A DNA stretch of 64,000 bases from Paraburkholderia sp. UYCP14C (GTDB lineage: Bacteria; Pseudomonadota; Gammaproteobacteria; Burkholderiales; Burkholderiaceae), in contig NZ_SELS01000005.1 of NCBI RefSeq assembly GCF_004197395.1, positions 124,001 to 188,000 on the forward strand, read 5' to 3'. How positions within the stretch are numbered: position 1 is the first letter of the stretch; each line of letters begins with the position of its first letter. This document shows positions 8,614 through 17,693 of the stretch, one piece after another. The notes under the pieces are model-generated. The model worked only from the letters and a program-made list of their open reading frames with translations, was not told where the DNA came from and did no database searches. Both the position numbers and the translations under genes were made by a program.

Positions 8614-8989
8614 GTTTCTCCTACCTGTTGTGGTCAGTGAATTGCTCGAAGCGCACACCGTATGTGCACGCTTCAACGCCGGATTCTACAAGCGCTAAAG
8701 CGATTTGCGCGACTCTTTTATGTATTGCGACGAAGTTTTTTGCGCGGCTCCAACAGCGCAACACGTTTTAGTACCTGTTTTAGCGGCTAAAACGCGCGCG
8801 GCGAGATCTTTAACATGCAGGAGTAACGCACGTTACAGTTCGTTTCGGCTGCGGTTTCGAGGCGGTTGCGGCGGGGCGACCTGGCGTTTTCGCCCCTTGA
8901 ATCAAGGCATATTCTTCGTTTGACGCGTCAAGCAACGCATGCCCTCGACGCTTGACGATGCCTACGCCTCGCTTGCGGCGAGCTTCATT
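8614..8989. other. 376-bp intergenic region between HU and MocR genes
   Basis: No gene seen. It holds three short dyads: GTAACG-CA-CGTTAC at 8823-8836, CCTTGA-a-TCAAGG at 8895-8907 and the palindrome TTGACGCGTCAA at 8920-8931. The last two lie just past the 3' end of the MocR gene. The first lies about 210 bases upstream of HU and could be an operator. Confidence 0.4.
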
Positions 8990-10477
8990 TCAGCGTGCGA
9001 TGCGCGGCAGGATGCCGGCGAGCGTCGTCAGCGCGGTGTCGATATGTTCGGCCGCGATACTGCCATAGCCGAACATCAGCCCCGGCTGCGGTGTCACACG
9101 ATGGTGAAATGGCGCGAGTCCATAGAGACCGATCGACGCTTCACGCGCGGCGGCGACGAGCGCCTCTTCGCCGAGCGACGCCAACGACCCCTTCAGCCGC
9201 GCCGCCAGATGGATGCCGGCGGTCGGCACGATCGGTTCGAACCAGCGCGCAAGGCCGCCTTGCAGATGGTCGAGCAGTATCGCGCGACGCGCCGCGTACG
9301 CCTTGTGCATGCGCCGCAGATGGCGCGCGAAGTCGCCATTGAGCATGAACGACGCGAGCGCCGTTTGCGTCAGCGTGCAGCCGTGACAATCGGCGATCTG
9401 CCGCGCCTTCAGCAACGGGCCGTGCAACGATGCCGGCGGCACCAGATAGCCGATGCGCAGCTCGGGAAAGATCGTCTTCGAAAACGTGCCGACGTAGGCG
9501 ACGAGACCGGCGCGATCGAGGCTCTTCAGCGGCTCCATCGGGCGGCCTTCGAAACGGTACTCGCAGTCGTAGTCGTCCTCGATGATGACCGCGCCGCGCT
9601 TTTGCGCCCATTCAAGCAGTTCGACGCGACGCTCGAGGCTCATCGGCATACCGAGTGGAAACTGATGCGAAGGCGTCACGTAGACGAGCCGCGCCTTGTC
9701 CGGCAGTTTGCTGACGATCAGGCCTTCGCGATCGACAGGGACCGGCGCCACGCGCGCGCCCGTCACCGTGAAGCATGCATGCGCGGGCGGGTAGCCGGGG
9801 TCTTCAATGGCCGCGATTTCGCCGGGCCGCAGCGTGATGCGCGCGATCAGATCGAGCGCGTGCTGCGCGCCCTGCGTGACGATCACGTCTTCCCAGTTGC
9901 TCGACACCGCGCGGTTGAATGCCAGATAGCGCGAGATCGCGAGCCGCAACTGCTGGTCGCCGGCGGCCTCGCGATAGGTGCCGGGGCTGCGCGCCTGGCT
10001 GCGCAGCGCTTGATTCACGCAGCGGCGCCAGACGTCGAACGGAAACAGCGTCTTGTCGGTCGCGCCGCCGATGAAGTCGAGCGGCGACGACACCGATGGC
10101 CGCGGCAACGGCAGGCTGTCGGGCATCCGCTCCCACAGCGGCTGCGCGCGCGCGGCGGCCTTCGCTTGCGCAGCCGCCCGCTCATGCGAACGAGCCGCCG
10201 CGCGCGCCTGTGCGGAGCGCTCGGCGGGCAGCCGTTCGAGCCCGTCGGCGACGAAGGTGCCCGAACCGGCGCGGGCGCTCAGATAGCCTTCGGACAGCAG
10301 CCGCTCGAATACGTCGAGCGTGGTTTTGCGCGACACGCCGAGCTGGGTCGCGAGGTCGCGCGTGGACGGCAAACGCGTGCCGCCGGCAAGGCGTCCTTCG
10401 ACAATGCCCGCGCGCAACTGCCGATAAATCTGTCCGGACAGATCGTGATGGCCTTCGACCGCGATATGAATGTCCAT
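8990..10477 (-). CDS. MocR-type regulator (GntR helix-turn-helix fused to aminotransferase-like domain)
   Basis: 495 residues. Residues about 10-80 form a GntR winged helix (YRQLRAGIVEGRLAGGTRLPS, then LGVSRKTTLDVFERL). Residues about 125-495 form a type I aminotransferase fold, with the PLP-lysine context GTFSKTIFPELRIGY and an Asp-rich IIEDDYDCEYRF block. MocR/PdxR proteins use PLP as effector and usually control an adjacent gene. The divergent neighbour is a broken carboxymuconolactone-decarboxylase gene (10526-10827). This pairing is common in proteobacteria, so the regulator may have lost its local target. Confidence 0.93.
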   Translation of the reverse strand: MDIHIAVEGHHDLSGQIYRQLRAGIVEGRLAGGTRLPSTRDLATQLGVSRKTTLDVFERLLSEGYLSARAGSGTFVADGLERLPAERSAQARAAARSHERAAAQAKAAARAQPLWERMPDSLPLPRPSVSSPLDFIGGATDKTLFPFDVWRRCVNQALRSQARSPGTYREAAGDQQLRLAISRYLAFNRAVSSNWEDVIVTQGAQHALDLIARITLRPGEIAAIEDPGYPPAHACFTVTGARVAPVPVDREGLIVSKLPDKARLVYVTPSHQFPLGMPMSLERRVELLEWAQKRGAVIIEDDYDCEYRFEGRPMEPLKSLDRAGLVAYVGTFSKTIFPELRIGYLVPPASLHGPLLKARQIADCHGCTLTQTALASFMLNGDFARHLRRMHKAYAARRAILLDHLQGGLARWFEPIVPTAGIHLAARLKGSLASLGEEALVAAAREASIGLYGLAPFHHRVTPQPGLMFGYGSIAAEHIDTALTTLAGILPRIAR

Positions 10478-10525
10478 TCGGGTGGTTACCTCAAATAACG
10501 GCGAAATGGTTACTTCGAACGACCA

Positions 10526-10827
10526 GTGGCGAACGTAAGCTTACCTCCGCGGACGCCCATTTGGGCTTCCCCGACACTCACCGCATCGCAGCTGAACGGC
10601 TGCGCGTTCTGCCTCGACATGCACGTAACCGACGTGCGCCAGCATGGCAAAACCGAGTGGCGTCTCGCGACGCTGGCCACGTCGCGCAAACGCGCGTGCC
10701 GGATAGGGGGTGGGAAGCGGTGAAGCCGCATTTCAGCGAGCAGGAAATCAGCGACCTGACGCTGCTGATCGTTGCGACCGACGGCTGGAACCGGATTGCG
10801 GTGTCGTTCAGGAAGATGCCGGAGTAA
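10526..10827 (+). pseudogene. Remnant of a carboxymuconolactone decarboxylase/AhpD-like gene
   Basis: Two pieces of one family are readable in different frames. Around 10580-10660 the frame gives SQLNGCAFCLDMHVTDVRQHG, the CxxC-xxxH active-site motif of the family. Around 10708-10827 another frame gives WEAVKPHFSEQEISDLTLLI and ends GWNRIAVSFRKMPE, the normal C-terminus. The N-terminal about 35 residues and a central block of about 30-40 residues expected between the pieces are missing, and the frame shifts. The gene is therefore truncated, deleted and frameshifted. Intact relatives reduce peroxides or decarboxylate, and often sit beside a MocR regulator as here. Confidence 0.8.
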
Positions 10828-10851
10828 GCGGCGCGCGCTTTCGCAGCGGTG

Positions 10852-11151
10852 TCAGAAGATCACGGACGTCGCCACCGCGAGCCAGATCGCGCTCACGCCC
10901 GCGAGAAACAGATGCCGCGCGATGCGGATGCGTGTGTCGCTGCTCTCCGGCTCGACGGGACTCGTGGCCATCCACGGCACGAGGCCGAGGCACGCAAAGC
11001 CGGCCAGCGCCAGCACGACGACCACGACATGCGCCTTGAGCCAGACGGTCGGCTCGAACAACCCCCAGTAGCCGAGAAACAGGATGCCGATCGAGAACAC
11101 GGTCGCGGAAGCGGCGCTGAGCGCAGGCACCGATCCAGTTGGAGTCGGCAT
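10852..11151 (-). CDS. Small membrane protein of unknown function
   Basis: 99 residues with three hydrophobic segments, roughly residues 15-33, 38-60 and 78-97. A GGAGG box lies 6 bases before the ATG at 11151. It ends close to the decarboxylase remnant and lies just downstream of the ketopantoate-reductase-like gene on the same strand, 56 bases away, so it may be co-transcribed. I do not recognise a family. Confidence 0.7.
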   Translation of the reverse strand: MPTPTGSVPALSAASATVFSIGILFLGYWGLFEPTVWLKAHVVVVVLALAGFACLGLVPWMATSPVEPESSDTRIRIARHLFLAGVSAIWLAVATSVIF

Positions 11152-11207
11152 GCTGGACCTCCGATCGTCAGGTTGCGGCGGCGCTCGCGCGCGGCCGCGG
11201 CGAGCGG

Positions 11208-12143
11208 TCAGGAAGTACGGGTTTGACGCGCTTCGTACGTCTTCAGATGACTATAGGCGATGCGCAGCAGCGACAAGCCGTGCTCGCCCTTTTGCGCGTC
11301 GCCGCCGCGCGCGATCAGGTCGCCGAGAATATGATCCGCCTCGGTGTGCGAGCGGTTTTCGACGTCGCGCAGCATCGACGCGGTCAACTGCGACGGTGTC
11401 AGCAGCACCTGGGTGGCGCGCGCGTCGAAATCCGCGGCCATCGTGAAGCCGTTGTGCTCGGCCACCGCGCGGCATTCGCCGAGCAGATTCTCGATTGCGC
11501 GCTTGCCGTCAGGCGCAGCCAGAATATCGCCGACCGAACCACGCATCAAGCAGGTACTCCCCGCCAATGTGGCCAGGAACACCCATTTCTCCCACATGCG
11601 CAGCAGGATATTGTCGCTGACCGCGACGTCGAAGCTCGCGCCGGACATCGCATCGGCGATCGCCTGGGTCCGCTCCGAGGTGCCGCCCACCAGTTCGCCG
11701 AACGTGATCGCGTGCATGTCGTTCAGATGCATGATGTGCTGCTCGGCATTGAGCGTCGCGGCGATCACGCACTGGCCGCCGAGCACGCGCTCCTTGCCGA
11801 AACGCGCGGTCAGCACGTCGATATGGCGCATGCCGTTGAGCATCGGCAGGATCAGCGTGTCTTCGCCGACGAATGGCGTGAACGAATCGATCGCGTCGTC
11901 GAGACTGTAGGCTTTGCAGCTCAGCAGCACGAGGTCGAACGGCTCGGCGGCGACCCCGGCCAGGATCGTCTTCACGTCGCGCAGCTGGAGATTGCCGCGC
12001 GGGCTGTTGATGACGAGGCCGTCGCGCCGCAGGTTTTCCGCGCGAGCGGCGCGCACGAGGAAGGTCACGTCCTGCCCCGCCGCCGCCAGCCGTCCGCCGA
12101 AATATCCGCCTACCGCGCCCGCCCCTACTACCAGAATTCGCAT
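11208..12143 (-). CDS. 2-dehydropantoate 2-reductase (ketopantoate reductase) family protein
   Basis: 311 residues from the start MRILVVGAGAVGGYFGGRLA, a Rossmann NADPH-binding GxGxxG motif. CKAYSLDD carries the family lysine, and LPMLNGMRHIDVLTARFG matches the central conserved block. ApbA/PanE enzymes reduce ketopantoate in pantothenate synthesis, but genomes of this group hold several paralogues, so the substrate is not certain. The frame is open well upstream, but the protein fold begins at 12143. It follows the efflux cassette by 208 bases and has no obvious functional tie to it. Confidence 0.88.
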   Translation of the reverse strand: MRILVVGAGAVGGYFGGRLAAAGQDVTFLVRAARAENLRRDGLVINSPRGNLQLRDVKTILAGVAAEPFDLVLLSCKAYSLDDAIDSFTPFVGEDTLILPMLNGMRHIDVLTARFGKERVLGGQCVIAATLNAEQHIMHLNDMHAITFGELVGGTSERTQAIADAMSGASFDVAVSDNILLRMWEKWVFLATLAGSTCLMRGSVGDILAAPDGKRAIENLLGECRAVAEHNGFTMAADFDARATQVLLTPSQLTASMLRDVENRSHTEADHILGDLIARGGDAQKGEHGLSLLRIAYSHLKTYEARQTRTS

Positions 12144-12351
12144 CTTGAGCCTCTTGAAAGATTTCGATTTGCCGATCATGCGCGTCGCTGGCCGCGCATC
12201 CCGATGGTGCCGCGTGTGGGGTTCTTGTGCAGGAATGTAGCAAAGATTGGGGATCGGTTCCGGGAAGGCGTTACTGCGGCGCGGGCGCTTGACGAAAGCG
12301 GGCGTTTTCGAAGTCCCGCGCATCCTGGCTGCAACTGCGGTATGGCGTGCG

Positions 12352-13773
12352 TTACTGCCGGGCCGCCACCGTTTCCCCCTGCTCCCACCCGCCGCCCAGC
12401 GACCGATACAGCGCGATCGCCGCAAGCGCATGCTCGCGCCGGGCCTGATTGAGCGACTCCGAGTCGCGCAGATAAGCTTGCTGCGCGTCGAGCACATCGA
12501 GGAAGCTCGATGCACCGCCCTTGTACAACTCGGTCGACAGACGCAGCGCCTGATTCGACGCATCGAGCGCACCGCCCAGGCGCTGCACCTGCACCGCGCC
12601 GCTGACGAGATCGCTGCGGTTGTCCTCGACTTCCTTCAGCGCCTGCAGCATGGTCTGCTGCAAGCCGAGCTGCGATTCGCGCATGCGGCTCTCGCTCGCG
12701 TCGATGTTCGCGGTGATGCGTCCGGCGTTGAAGATCGGGCTCGTCGCGTTCAACGCGGCACTGAACAGGTTGTCGGTGAGGGTCGGCAAGCCAAGGTACG
12801 ACGATGCGAGCAGCCCATTCGTCAGATTGATCTTGAACTTCGGATAGCGCTCCGCCTTCGATACCCCCACTTCCGCCGCGCGCTGCTCGACGAGCGCGTA
12901 AGCGGTGCGCACGTCCGGCCGATGCAGCAACGCGTCCGACGACAATACCTCGGGCGCGCTTTGCGCAGGCACCGGAATCTCGCGCGCGTCGGTAAGCAGC
13001 GTATCGACGCTTTCCGGCGTACGCCCCGAATACACGGCGATCAGACTCAATTGATGCTGCACCGTCGATTGCATGCGCGGAATCTGCGCCTGCAGATCCT
13101 CCAGCTGATTCTGCGCGCGGGCGACATCGAGCTGCGTCGACAGTCCGTAATGCAGACGCGCCTGCGTGAGCTTCAGCGCACGGCTGCGAATCTGCTCGTT
13201 GTCGTCGAGGATCTGCAACTGCGCCTGCGCCCAGCGCAGATCGATATACGCAGCCGCCGTGTTCGCGGCGAGCGCGAGCCGCAACTGGCTCAGCGCCGCA
13301 ACGCTGCCCGACACTTGCGCCTGCGACGCGAGCACCGCGAGACGTTCGCCGCCGAACACGTCCGGCGTCCAGCTCGCGGCCAGCCCGACGCCGGCCTGTC
13401 GCACATAGCCGAGCGGCGGCGGCGTGTTCTGCCGTTCGGTCGACGCGCCAGCGTTCGCATTCAGCTCCGGCAGCAACGCCGCGCGATTCTGCGTCACCAG
13501 GTCCTGCGCCTGTTTCACGCGCTCGGCCGCGGCCTGCACGTCGAGATTGCCGGTCAACACCGATTCGATCAGCTGATGCATGACCGGGTCGCCGAATTGC
13601 GCCCACCACGCATCGGTGTTCACGCTAGCTTGCGGTGCATCGACGCTCCAGGCGGTCGGCGCCAGCGTCTGCACCGCATGCGGCAAATCCGCGTGCGTGG
13701 CGGGTTGCACCGCGCAGGCCGCGAGCGTCAAAAATGCCGCGCTCGCCACTAACTTCATCGCCATCCGTTTCAT
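12352..13773 (-). CDS. Outer-membrane efflux lipoprotein (NodT/OprM family)
   Basis: 473 residues with a lipoprotein signal ending LTLAAC. Two long repeats follow, rich in coiled-coil (for example AAAERVKQAQDLVTQNRAAL), as in TolC-type outer-membrane factors, with the repeat phrase near LRWAQAQLQILDDNEQIRSR. AGGAG lies 6 bases before the start. It forms the exit duct of the tripartite pump with the membrane-fusion protein at 15362 and the transporter at 13783, the latter ending only 9 bases upstream. It is the last gene of the marR-marR-emrA-emrB-OMF cluster. Confidence 0.93.
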   Translation of the reverse strand: MKRMAMKLVASAAFLTLAACAVQPATHADLPHAVQTLAPTAWSVDAPQASVNTDAWWAQFGDPVMHQLIESVLTGNLDVQAAAERVKQAQDLVTQNRAALLPELNANAGASTERQNTPPPLGYVRQAGVGLAASWTPDVFGGERLAVLASQAQVSGSVAALSQLRLALAANTAAAYIDLRWAQAQLQILDDNEQIRSRALKLTQARLHYGLSTQLDVARAQNQLEDLQAQIPRMQSTVQHQLSLIAVYSGRTPESVDTLLTDAREIPVPAQSAPEVLSSDALLHRPDVRTAYALVEQRAAEVGVSKAERYPKFKINLTNGLLASSYLGLPTLTDNLFSAALNATSPIFNAGRITANIDASESRMRESQLGLQQTMLQALKEVEDNRSDLVSGAVQVQRLGGALDASNQALRLSTELYKGGASSFLDVLDAQQAYLRDSESLNQARREHALAAIALYRSLGGGWEQGETVAARQ

Positions 13774-13782
13774 GTTGAACTC

Positions 13783-15354
13783 CTAGTGGGCATCGGGCGG
13801 GGGCGCGGTGTTGCCGAACGGGCGCGAGAACAGCACGCTCAGCAAAGCGACCACGAAGCACAGCGAAACCGCCAGAAAGGCGTCGGAGAACGCGAGCACC
13901 AGCGCTTCGCGCGTCAATGCCGCGTGCAATTCGGCCAGCCCCGCAGTCGCGGCGTTCAACGCGTCGCCGCCGACTGCCGACAGATACTCGGCCTGCTTCT
14001 GCAAGATCGATTCGACGACCGGACGGCCCGCGTTCAGATGCTCGTCGAGCCGTTCGTAGTGAAGGTTCAGACGGTCGTTCAACATCGTGCTGCTGACCGC
14101 GATGCCGATCGCCCCGCCGAGATTACGCATCAGATTGAACAGCCCGCTCGCGGAGCGCAGCCGCGACGGCGGCAACGCGCCGAGCGCCATCGTCACGATC
14201 GGCGGAATACAGAACTGCTGGCCAATGCCGCGCAGCGCTTGCGGAATCAGCAACTGCTGCCAGCCCCATTGGTTCGTCAACGGCACGTACAGATAGCAGC
14301 CGAGGCCGAACAGCGCGAGTCCGATCACCATCAGCAGGCGCATATCGACGAAGCGCGCGAGCGTCGAGTACGCGGCAAGCGCGAGCAACTGAAAACAGCC
14401 GACGGACAGCAGCGCGAGGCCAATCTGCAACGAATCGAAGCCCCGCACGCGGGCGAGAAACACCGGCGTCAGAAACACGGTGCAGAAGATCCCGATCCCG
14501 GTGATGAACGACAGCAGACTGCCGATACCGAAGTTGCGCAGCGCAAGCGCGCGCAGATCGACGATCGGCTCTTTCGCGGTGAACGCATGCACGAGGAACA
14601 GAAACCCGCAGATTGCCGCGACCCACGCGCACAGCACGATCACGTCGTCGCCGAACCAGTTCTTGCGCGGCCCTTCTTCGAGCACGTATTCGAGGCAGCC
14701 GAGAAAACCCGACATCAGCACGATGCCGAAGTAGTCGCCTTTTTTCAGCAGCGACAGATCGACCTTGTCGATATGCACGTACTTCGGCACCAGCAGCGTG
14801 ACGGCGACACCCGGCACGAGGTTCAGATAGAACAGCCAGTGCCACGACCATTGCGACGTGATCCAGCCGCCGATCACCGGGCCGATCGTCGGTGCAAGCG
14901 ACGCGAGCGCGCCGATCGTCGTCGAGGCGATCAAACGCTGCTTGCCGGGAAACAGCACGAAGGCGGTCGTGAATACGGTCGGAATCATCGCGGCGCCGAG
15001 CGCGCCTTGCAGACCGCGAAACAGGATCATCGAGTTGATGTCCCATGCGAGCCCGCACAGCATGCTGGTGACCGTGAAACCGAACGCCGAGAACGTGAAC
15101 AGCCACCGTGTCGAGAACACGCGCGTGAGCCACCCTGACATCGGAATCACGATGATCTCCGCGATCAGATACGAGGTCTGCACCCACGACAGTTCATCCT
15201 GACTCGCGGACAGCCCGCCGCCGATATCGCGCAGCGACGACGCGACGATCTGGATATCGAGCGTCGCCATGAAAAAGCCGACGCACATCAGCGCGAAGGC
15301 GAAGACCTTGGTGCGGGTCGGCTGATCGGCGGGGTTGTCGAAAACGTCGGTCAT
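13783..15354 (-). CDS. emrB: EmrB/QacA-type drug:proton antiporter (DHA2 MFS)
   Basis: 523 residues with about 14 membrane segments. Visible motifs are the N-terminal LDIQIVASSLRDIGGGLS, the antiporter motif C in LAPTIGPVIGGW, and an AAAIMIPTVFTTA-like motif after GLQGAL. The start at 15354 (MTDVFDNPAD) has AAGGA upstream and lies 7 bases after the stop of the fusion-protein gene, indicating translational coupling. It exports hydrophobic or phenolic compounds from the inner membrane into the HlyD/OMF channel. The exact substrate is unknown; EmrAB homologues in Burkholderiaceae often export aromatic acids or antibiotics. Confidence 0.95.
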   Translation of the reverse strand: MTDVFDNPADQPTRTKVFAFALMCVGFFMATLDIQIVASSLRDIGGGLSASQDELSWVQTSYLIAEIIVIPMSGWLTRVFSTRWLFTFSAFGFTVTSMLCGLAWDINSMILFRGLQGALGAAMIPTVFTTAFVLFPGKQRLIASTTIGALASLAPTIGPVIGGWITSQWSWHWLFYLNLVPGVAVTLLVPKYVHIDKVDLSLLKKGDYFGIVLMSGFLGCLEYVLEEGPRKNWFGDDVIVLCAWVAAICGFLFLVHAFTAKEPIVDLRALALRNFGIGSLLSFITGIGIFCTVFLTPVFLARVRGFDSLQIGLALLSVGCFQLLALAAYSTLARFVDMRLLMVIGLALFGLGCYLYVPLTNQWGWQQLLIPQALRGIGQQFCIPPIVTMALGALPPSRLRSASGLFNLMRNLGGAIGIAVSSTMLNDRLNLHYERLDEHLNAGRPVVESILQKQAEYLSAVGGDALNAATAGLAELHAALTREALVLAFSDAFLAVSLCFVVALLSVLFSRPFGNTAPPPDAH

Positions 15355-15361
15355 GATCGGT

Positions 15362-16462
15362 TCATCCTTGCGCGGCCGGATGGCCCGCATCGACGTGCAC
15401 TTTCACCGTCGCGGAGAGGCCCGGACGCAACACGCCCTGCATGTCCTTCGGCACGTCCAGACGCACGCGCACCGGCACGCGCTGCACGATCTTCGTGAAG
15501 TTGCCGGTCGCGTTTTCCGCGGGCAACACGCTGAAGGTCGCGCCGGTCGCGGGCGCAAGGCTTTCGACCACGCCGTGCAGCGCCGTGCTCGACGCGTCGA
15601 GCTGGACCTCGACGCTGTCGCCCGCGCGCATCTTGCGCAGCTGGTCTTCCTTGAAGTTCGCGTCGACCCACAGGCCGCTCGCAGGCACGACGGTCAGCAG
15701 CGATACACCGGTGTTCGCGAGCAGCCCGACGCGCGCGGTGCGATTGCCGACGTAGCCGTCGATCGGCGCGCGGATCGTCGTGTACTCCACGTTCAACGCG
15801 GCGACGCGCTGCGCGGCCTGCGCGGTCGCGATGCGCGCTTTCGCGTCGCCGATCTGCGCGTCGAGCACCGCGATCTGGCGTTGCGCCGCGAGCAGCGCGG
15901 CGTTGCTGCGGTCGACCGCGGCGCGTGCTTTGGTCAGATCCGCATCCGCTTTCTCGACGACCTGGTTCGATACGGCGTCGTCCTTCACGAGCTCGCGATA
16001 GCGCGTCTGGTCGGCCGCGCTGCGCGTGAGCTCGGCACCCGACGCACGGACCTCGGCAGCCTGCTCATTGATCGCCGCGAGTTGCAGCGATTTCTTCGCT
16101 TCCAGCTCGGTGACGGCGGCCTGCGCGCTCTCCACTTCTGCATTGGCTTGAGCGAGACGCGCGTCGTAGTCGCGGGCATCGAGACGCACCAGCACCTGGT
16201 TGGCATGCACGAACTCGTTGTCGTGCACCAGCACATCGGTGACGAAGCCGTTGACCTTCGGCGCCATCACCGTGACGTCGCCGCCGACGTAGGCATCATC
16301 GGTGGTCTCGAGGAGGCGGCCGACGAAGAACCAGTACGACGTGGCCAGCGCCAACGCGACGACAACGGAGATGATCGCGAGCAGCATCCACGGGATACGT
16401 CGCGCCGCTCTGACGGGTTGCACCGCGCTCGGGGGCGCGATGGTCGAAGGAGTTGTGGACAT
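15362..16462 (-). CDS. emrA: Membrane-fusion (HlyD/EmrA) protein of efflux system
   Basis: 366 residues. One N-terminal membrane anchor (about residues 25-47), then a biotinyl-lipoyl domain split around two long helices rich in Ala/Glu/Arg (about residues 95-200), then beta-barrel parts (ASGLWVDANFKEDQLRKM). This is the EmrA layout. It bridges the DHA2 transporter and the outer-membrane lipoprotein. A near-palindrome at 16474-16485, matching those before both marR genes, lies 12 bases upstream of its start. It is therefore probably repressed directly by one or both MarR proteins. Confidence 0.94.
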   Translation of the reverse strand: MSTTPSTIAPPSAVQPVRAARRIPWMLLAIISVVVALALATSYWFFVGRLLETTDDAYVGGDVTVMAPKVNGFVTDVLVHDNEFVHANQVLVRLDARDYDARLAQANAEVESAQAAVTELEAKKSLQLAAINEQAAEVRASGAELTRSAADQTRYRELVKDDAVSNQVVEKADADLTKARAAVDRSNAALLAAQRQIAVLDAQIGDAKARIATAQAAQRVAALNVEYTTIRAPIDGYVGNRTARVGLLANTGVSLLTVVPASGLWVDANFKEDQLRKMRAGDSVEVQLDASSTALHGVVESLAPATGATFSVLPAENATGNFTKIVQRVPVRVRLDVPKDMQGVLRPGLSATVKVHVDAGHPAAQG

Positions 16463-16473
16463 GATGTCGATAT

Positions 16474-16485
16474 GTGCGTATGCAC
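16474..16485. promoter_or_regulatory. Putative MarR operator before emrA
   Basis: GTGCGTATGCAC, one base away from the perfect palindrome GTGCATATGCAC found before both marR genes. It is preceded by ATAT and lies 12 bases upstream of the emrA start, overlapping the expected promoter/leader. Confidence 0.7.
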
Positions 16486-16543
16486 TCTTCAGGTTGAAAA
16501 AAACGGCGCAATGCGCCGGCCTCCGCTACCTCTAGCGTTTATT

Positions 16544-16966
16544 TCAAAGCGGATCTCTGGTGATCGCGAATAGCTCGGTGCGCAGCGCGGCCGCGCGCTC
16601 CTCGCCGAAGCGGTGTTCGAACTCGGCCTGCGCGACATACCAGTGCGCGCGGCCCGCGTCCAGCCGCTCTTCGCCCGCGGCGGTCAACGAAATCAGCAAC
16701 GTGCGCGCATCCGCGCCCAGCGCCTCGCTCGACACGAGCCCGTCGCGTCGCAGCGGCTGGATCGTGCGGACCAGCGTGGTGCGCTGCATCCGCATGGCTT
16801 CGGCGACCTGCTTCATTGTCATCGGACCGGTGCGCTTCAGACGCCCTAGCAGCGAAAACTGCGTGATGGTCAGCCCGACATTCGACAGATGCCGGTCGTA
16901 GATCTGCGATACGTGACGCGCAGCCTGGCGGATCGCAAAGCAGTCGTCGTCCAAGAGCGCTTCCAT
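16544..16966 (-). CDS. MarR-family repressor, tandem copy 1
   Basis: 140 residues counted from the ATG at 16966. A GTG at 16975 is also possible, but AAAGGA is then too close. It is a winged-helix MarR protein: GLTITQFSLLGRLKR leads into the recognition region AMRMQRTTLVRTIQPLRRDGL, then the wing GADARTLLISLT. It shares length, the N-terminal CFAIRQAARHVSQIYDRHL pattern and much of the recognition helix with the next gene, so the two are tandem duplicates. It lies 81 bases upstream of emrA and has its own palindrome 16 bases or so upstream. Likely a phenolic-ligand-responsive repressor of the pump. Confidence 0.93.
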   Translation of the reverse strand: MEALLDDDCFAIRQAARHVSQIYDRHLSNVGLTITQFSLLGRLKRTGPMTMKQVAEAMRMQRTTLVRTIQPLRRDGLVSSEALGADARTLLISLTAAGEERLDAGRAHWYVAQAEFEHRFGEERAAALRTELFAITRDPL

Positions 16967-16990
16967 TCGCCGCACTTCCTTTGCTCGTTA

Positions 16991-17002
16991 GTGCATATGC
17001 AC
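16991..17002. promoter_or_regulatory. Putative MarR operator before marR copy 1
   Basis: Perfect 12-bp palindrome GTGCATATGCAC between the two marR genes, about 24 bases upstream of the ATG at 16966. Identical to the site at 17489-17500. Confidence 0.75.
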
Positions 17003-17049
17003 ATCAAAAGGCGTTATAAAACCCGCCGAAGCGGGTTCATTACGCCGAT

Positions 17050-17472
17050 CTAGCCGGTGATGCTGAACAGCTCCGCGCGCAGCGTTTTCGCGCGGGCGCG
17101 ACCAAACTTCATTTCGAATTCTTCCTGCGCGGCGCGCCACGCGACCGATGCCTGATCGAACGTGGTCTCGCCTTTTTCCGTCAGGCTGAACAGCAGCGTG
17201 CGGTTGTCGTGGTCCGCCGCTTCGGCCAGCACGAGGCCGTCGCGCTGCAACGGCTTCATTGCGCGGACCAGCGTGGTGCGCTCCATGACCATCGCGTCCG
17301 CGAGTTCTGCGATGGGCAGGTTCGGGGTGCGCGCAAGCTTCGCGAGGATCGTGAACTGCGCAGCCGTCAGCCCGACGCTGCCGAGATGGCGCTCGTAGAT
17401 CTGCGTGACGTGCCGCGCCGCCTGGCGCAGCGCGAAGCAGTTGCATTCGTCGTAGGAGAGAGGACGGTTCAT
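17050..17472 (-). CDS. MarR-family repressor, tandem copy 2
   Basis: 140 residues from the ATG at 17472 (MNRPLSYDECNCFALRQAAR). The longer open frame runs through the operator and is unlikely to be translated. It has a MarR winged helix with recognition helix AMVMERTTLVRAMKPLQRDGL, nearly matching copy 1 (AMRMQRTTLVRTIQPLRRDGL). Because the DNA-contact regions are so alike, both proteins probably bind the same palindromes. Differences lie mainly in the ligand/dimer region, so they may answer different effectors. It is the first gene of the efflux cluster. Confidence 0.93.
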   Translation of the reverse strand: MNRPLSYDECNCFALRQAARHVTQIYERHLGSVGLTAAQFTILAKLARTPNLPIAELADAMVMERTTLVRAMKPLQRDGLVLAEAADHDNRTLLFSLTEKGETTFDQASVAWRAAQEEFEMKFGRARAKTLRAELFSITG

Positions 17473-17488
17473 GAAGCGAAGTCTATGT

Positions 17489-17500
17489 GTGCATATGCAC
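17489..17500. promoter_or_regulatory. Putative MarR operator before marR copy 2
   Basis: Perfect palindrome GTGCATATGCAC, 17 bases upstream of the ATG at 17472, flanked by ATGT on one side. Confidence 0.75.
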
Positions 17501-17646
17501 GGCGTCAAGTTTTTTGTAGCTCGACAGGCGAATCGCCCGCGCGGCAAGCTTCGGCGGCAGCGATCGACCGTTTCCGGCTTGCCGGCCGGCTCGACACGCT
17601 GCGCCACTGGCGCTTCCCGCGCCGCGCGATGGCCGGCCCGTCGAAA

Positions 17647-17667
17647 GCACGCGGGAGATCCGCGTGC
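17647..17667 (-). terminator. Possible hairpin terminator of the tannase-like gene
   Basis: 8-bp stem GCACGCGG / CCGCGTGC with a 5-base loop, 27 bases past the tannase-like stop. There is only a weak T-rich stretch after it on the minus strand, so it may be an mRNA-stabilising hairpin. Confidence 0.4.
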
Positions 17668-17693
17668 ATTTCGACGTGGGTTGAGAGCAGCGC

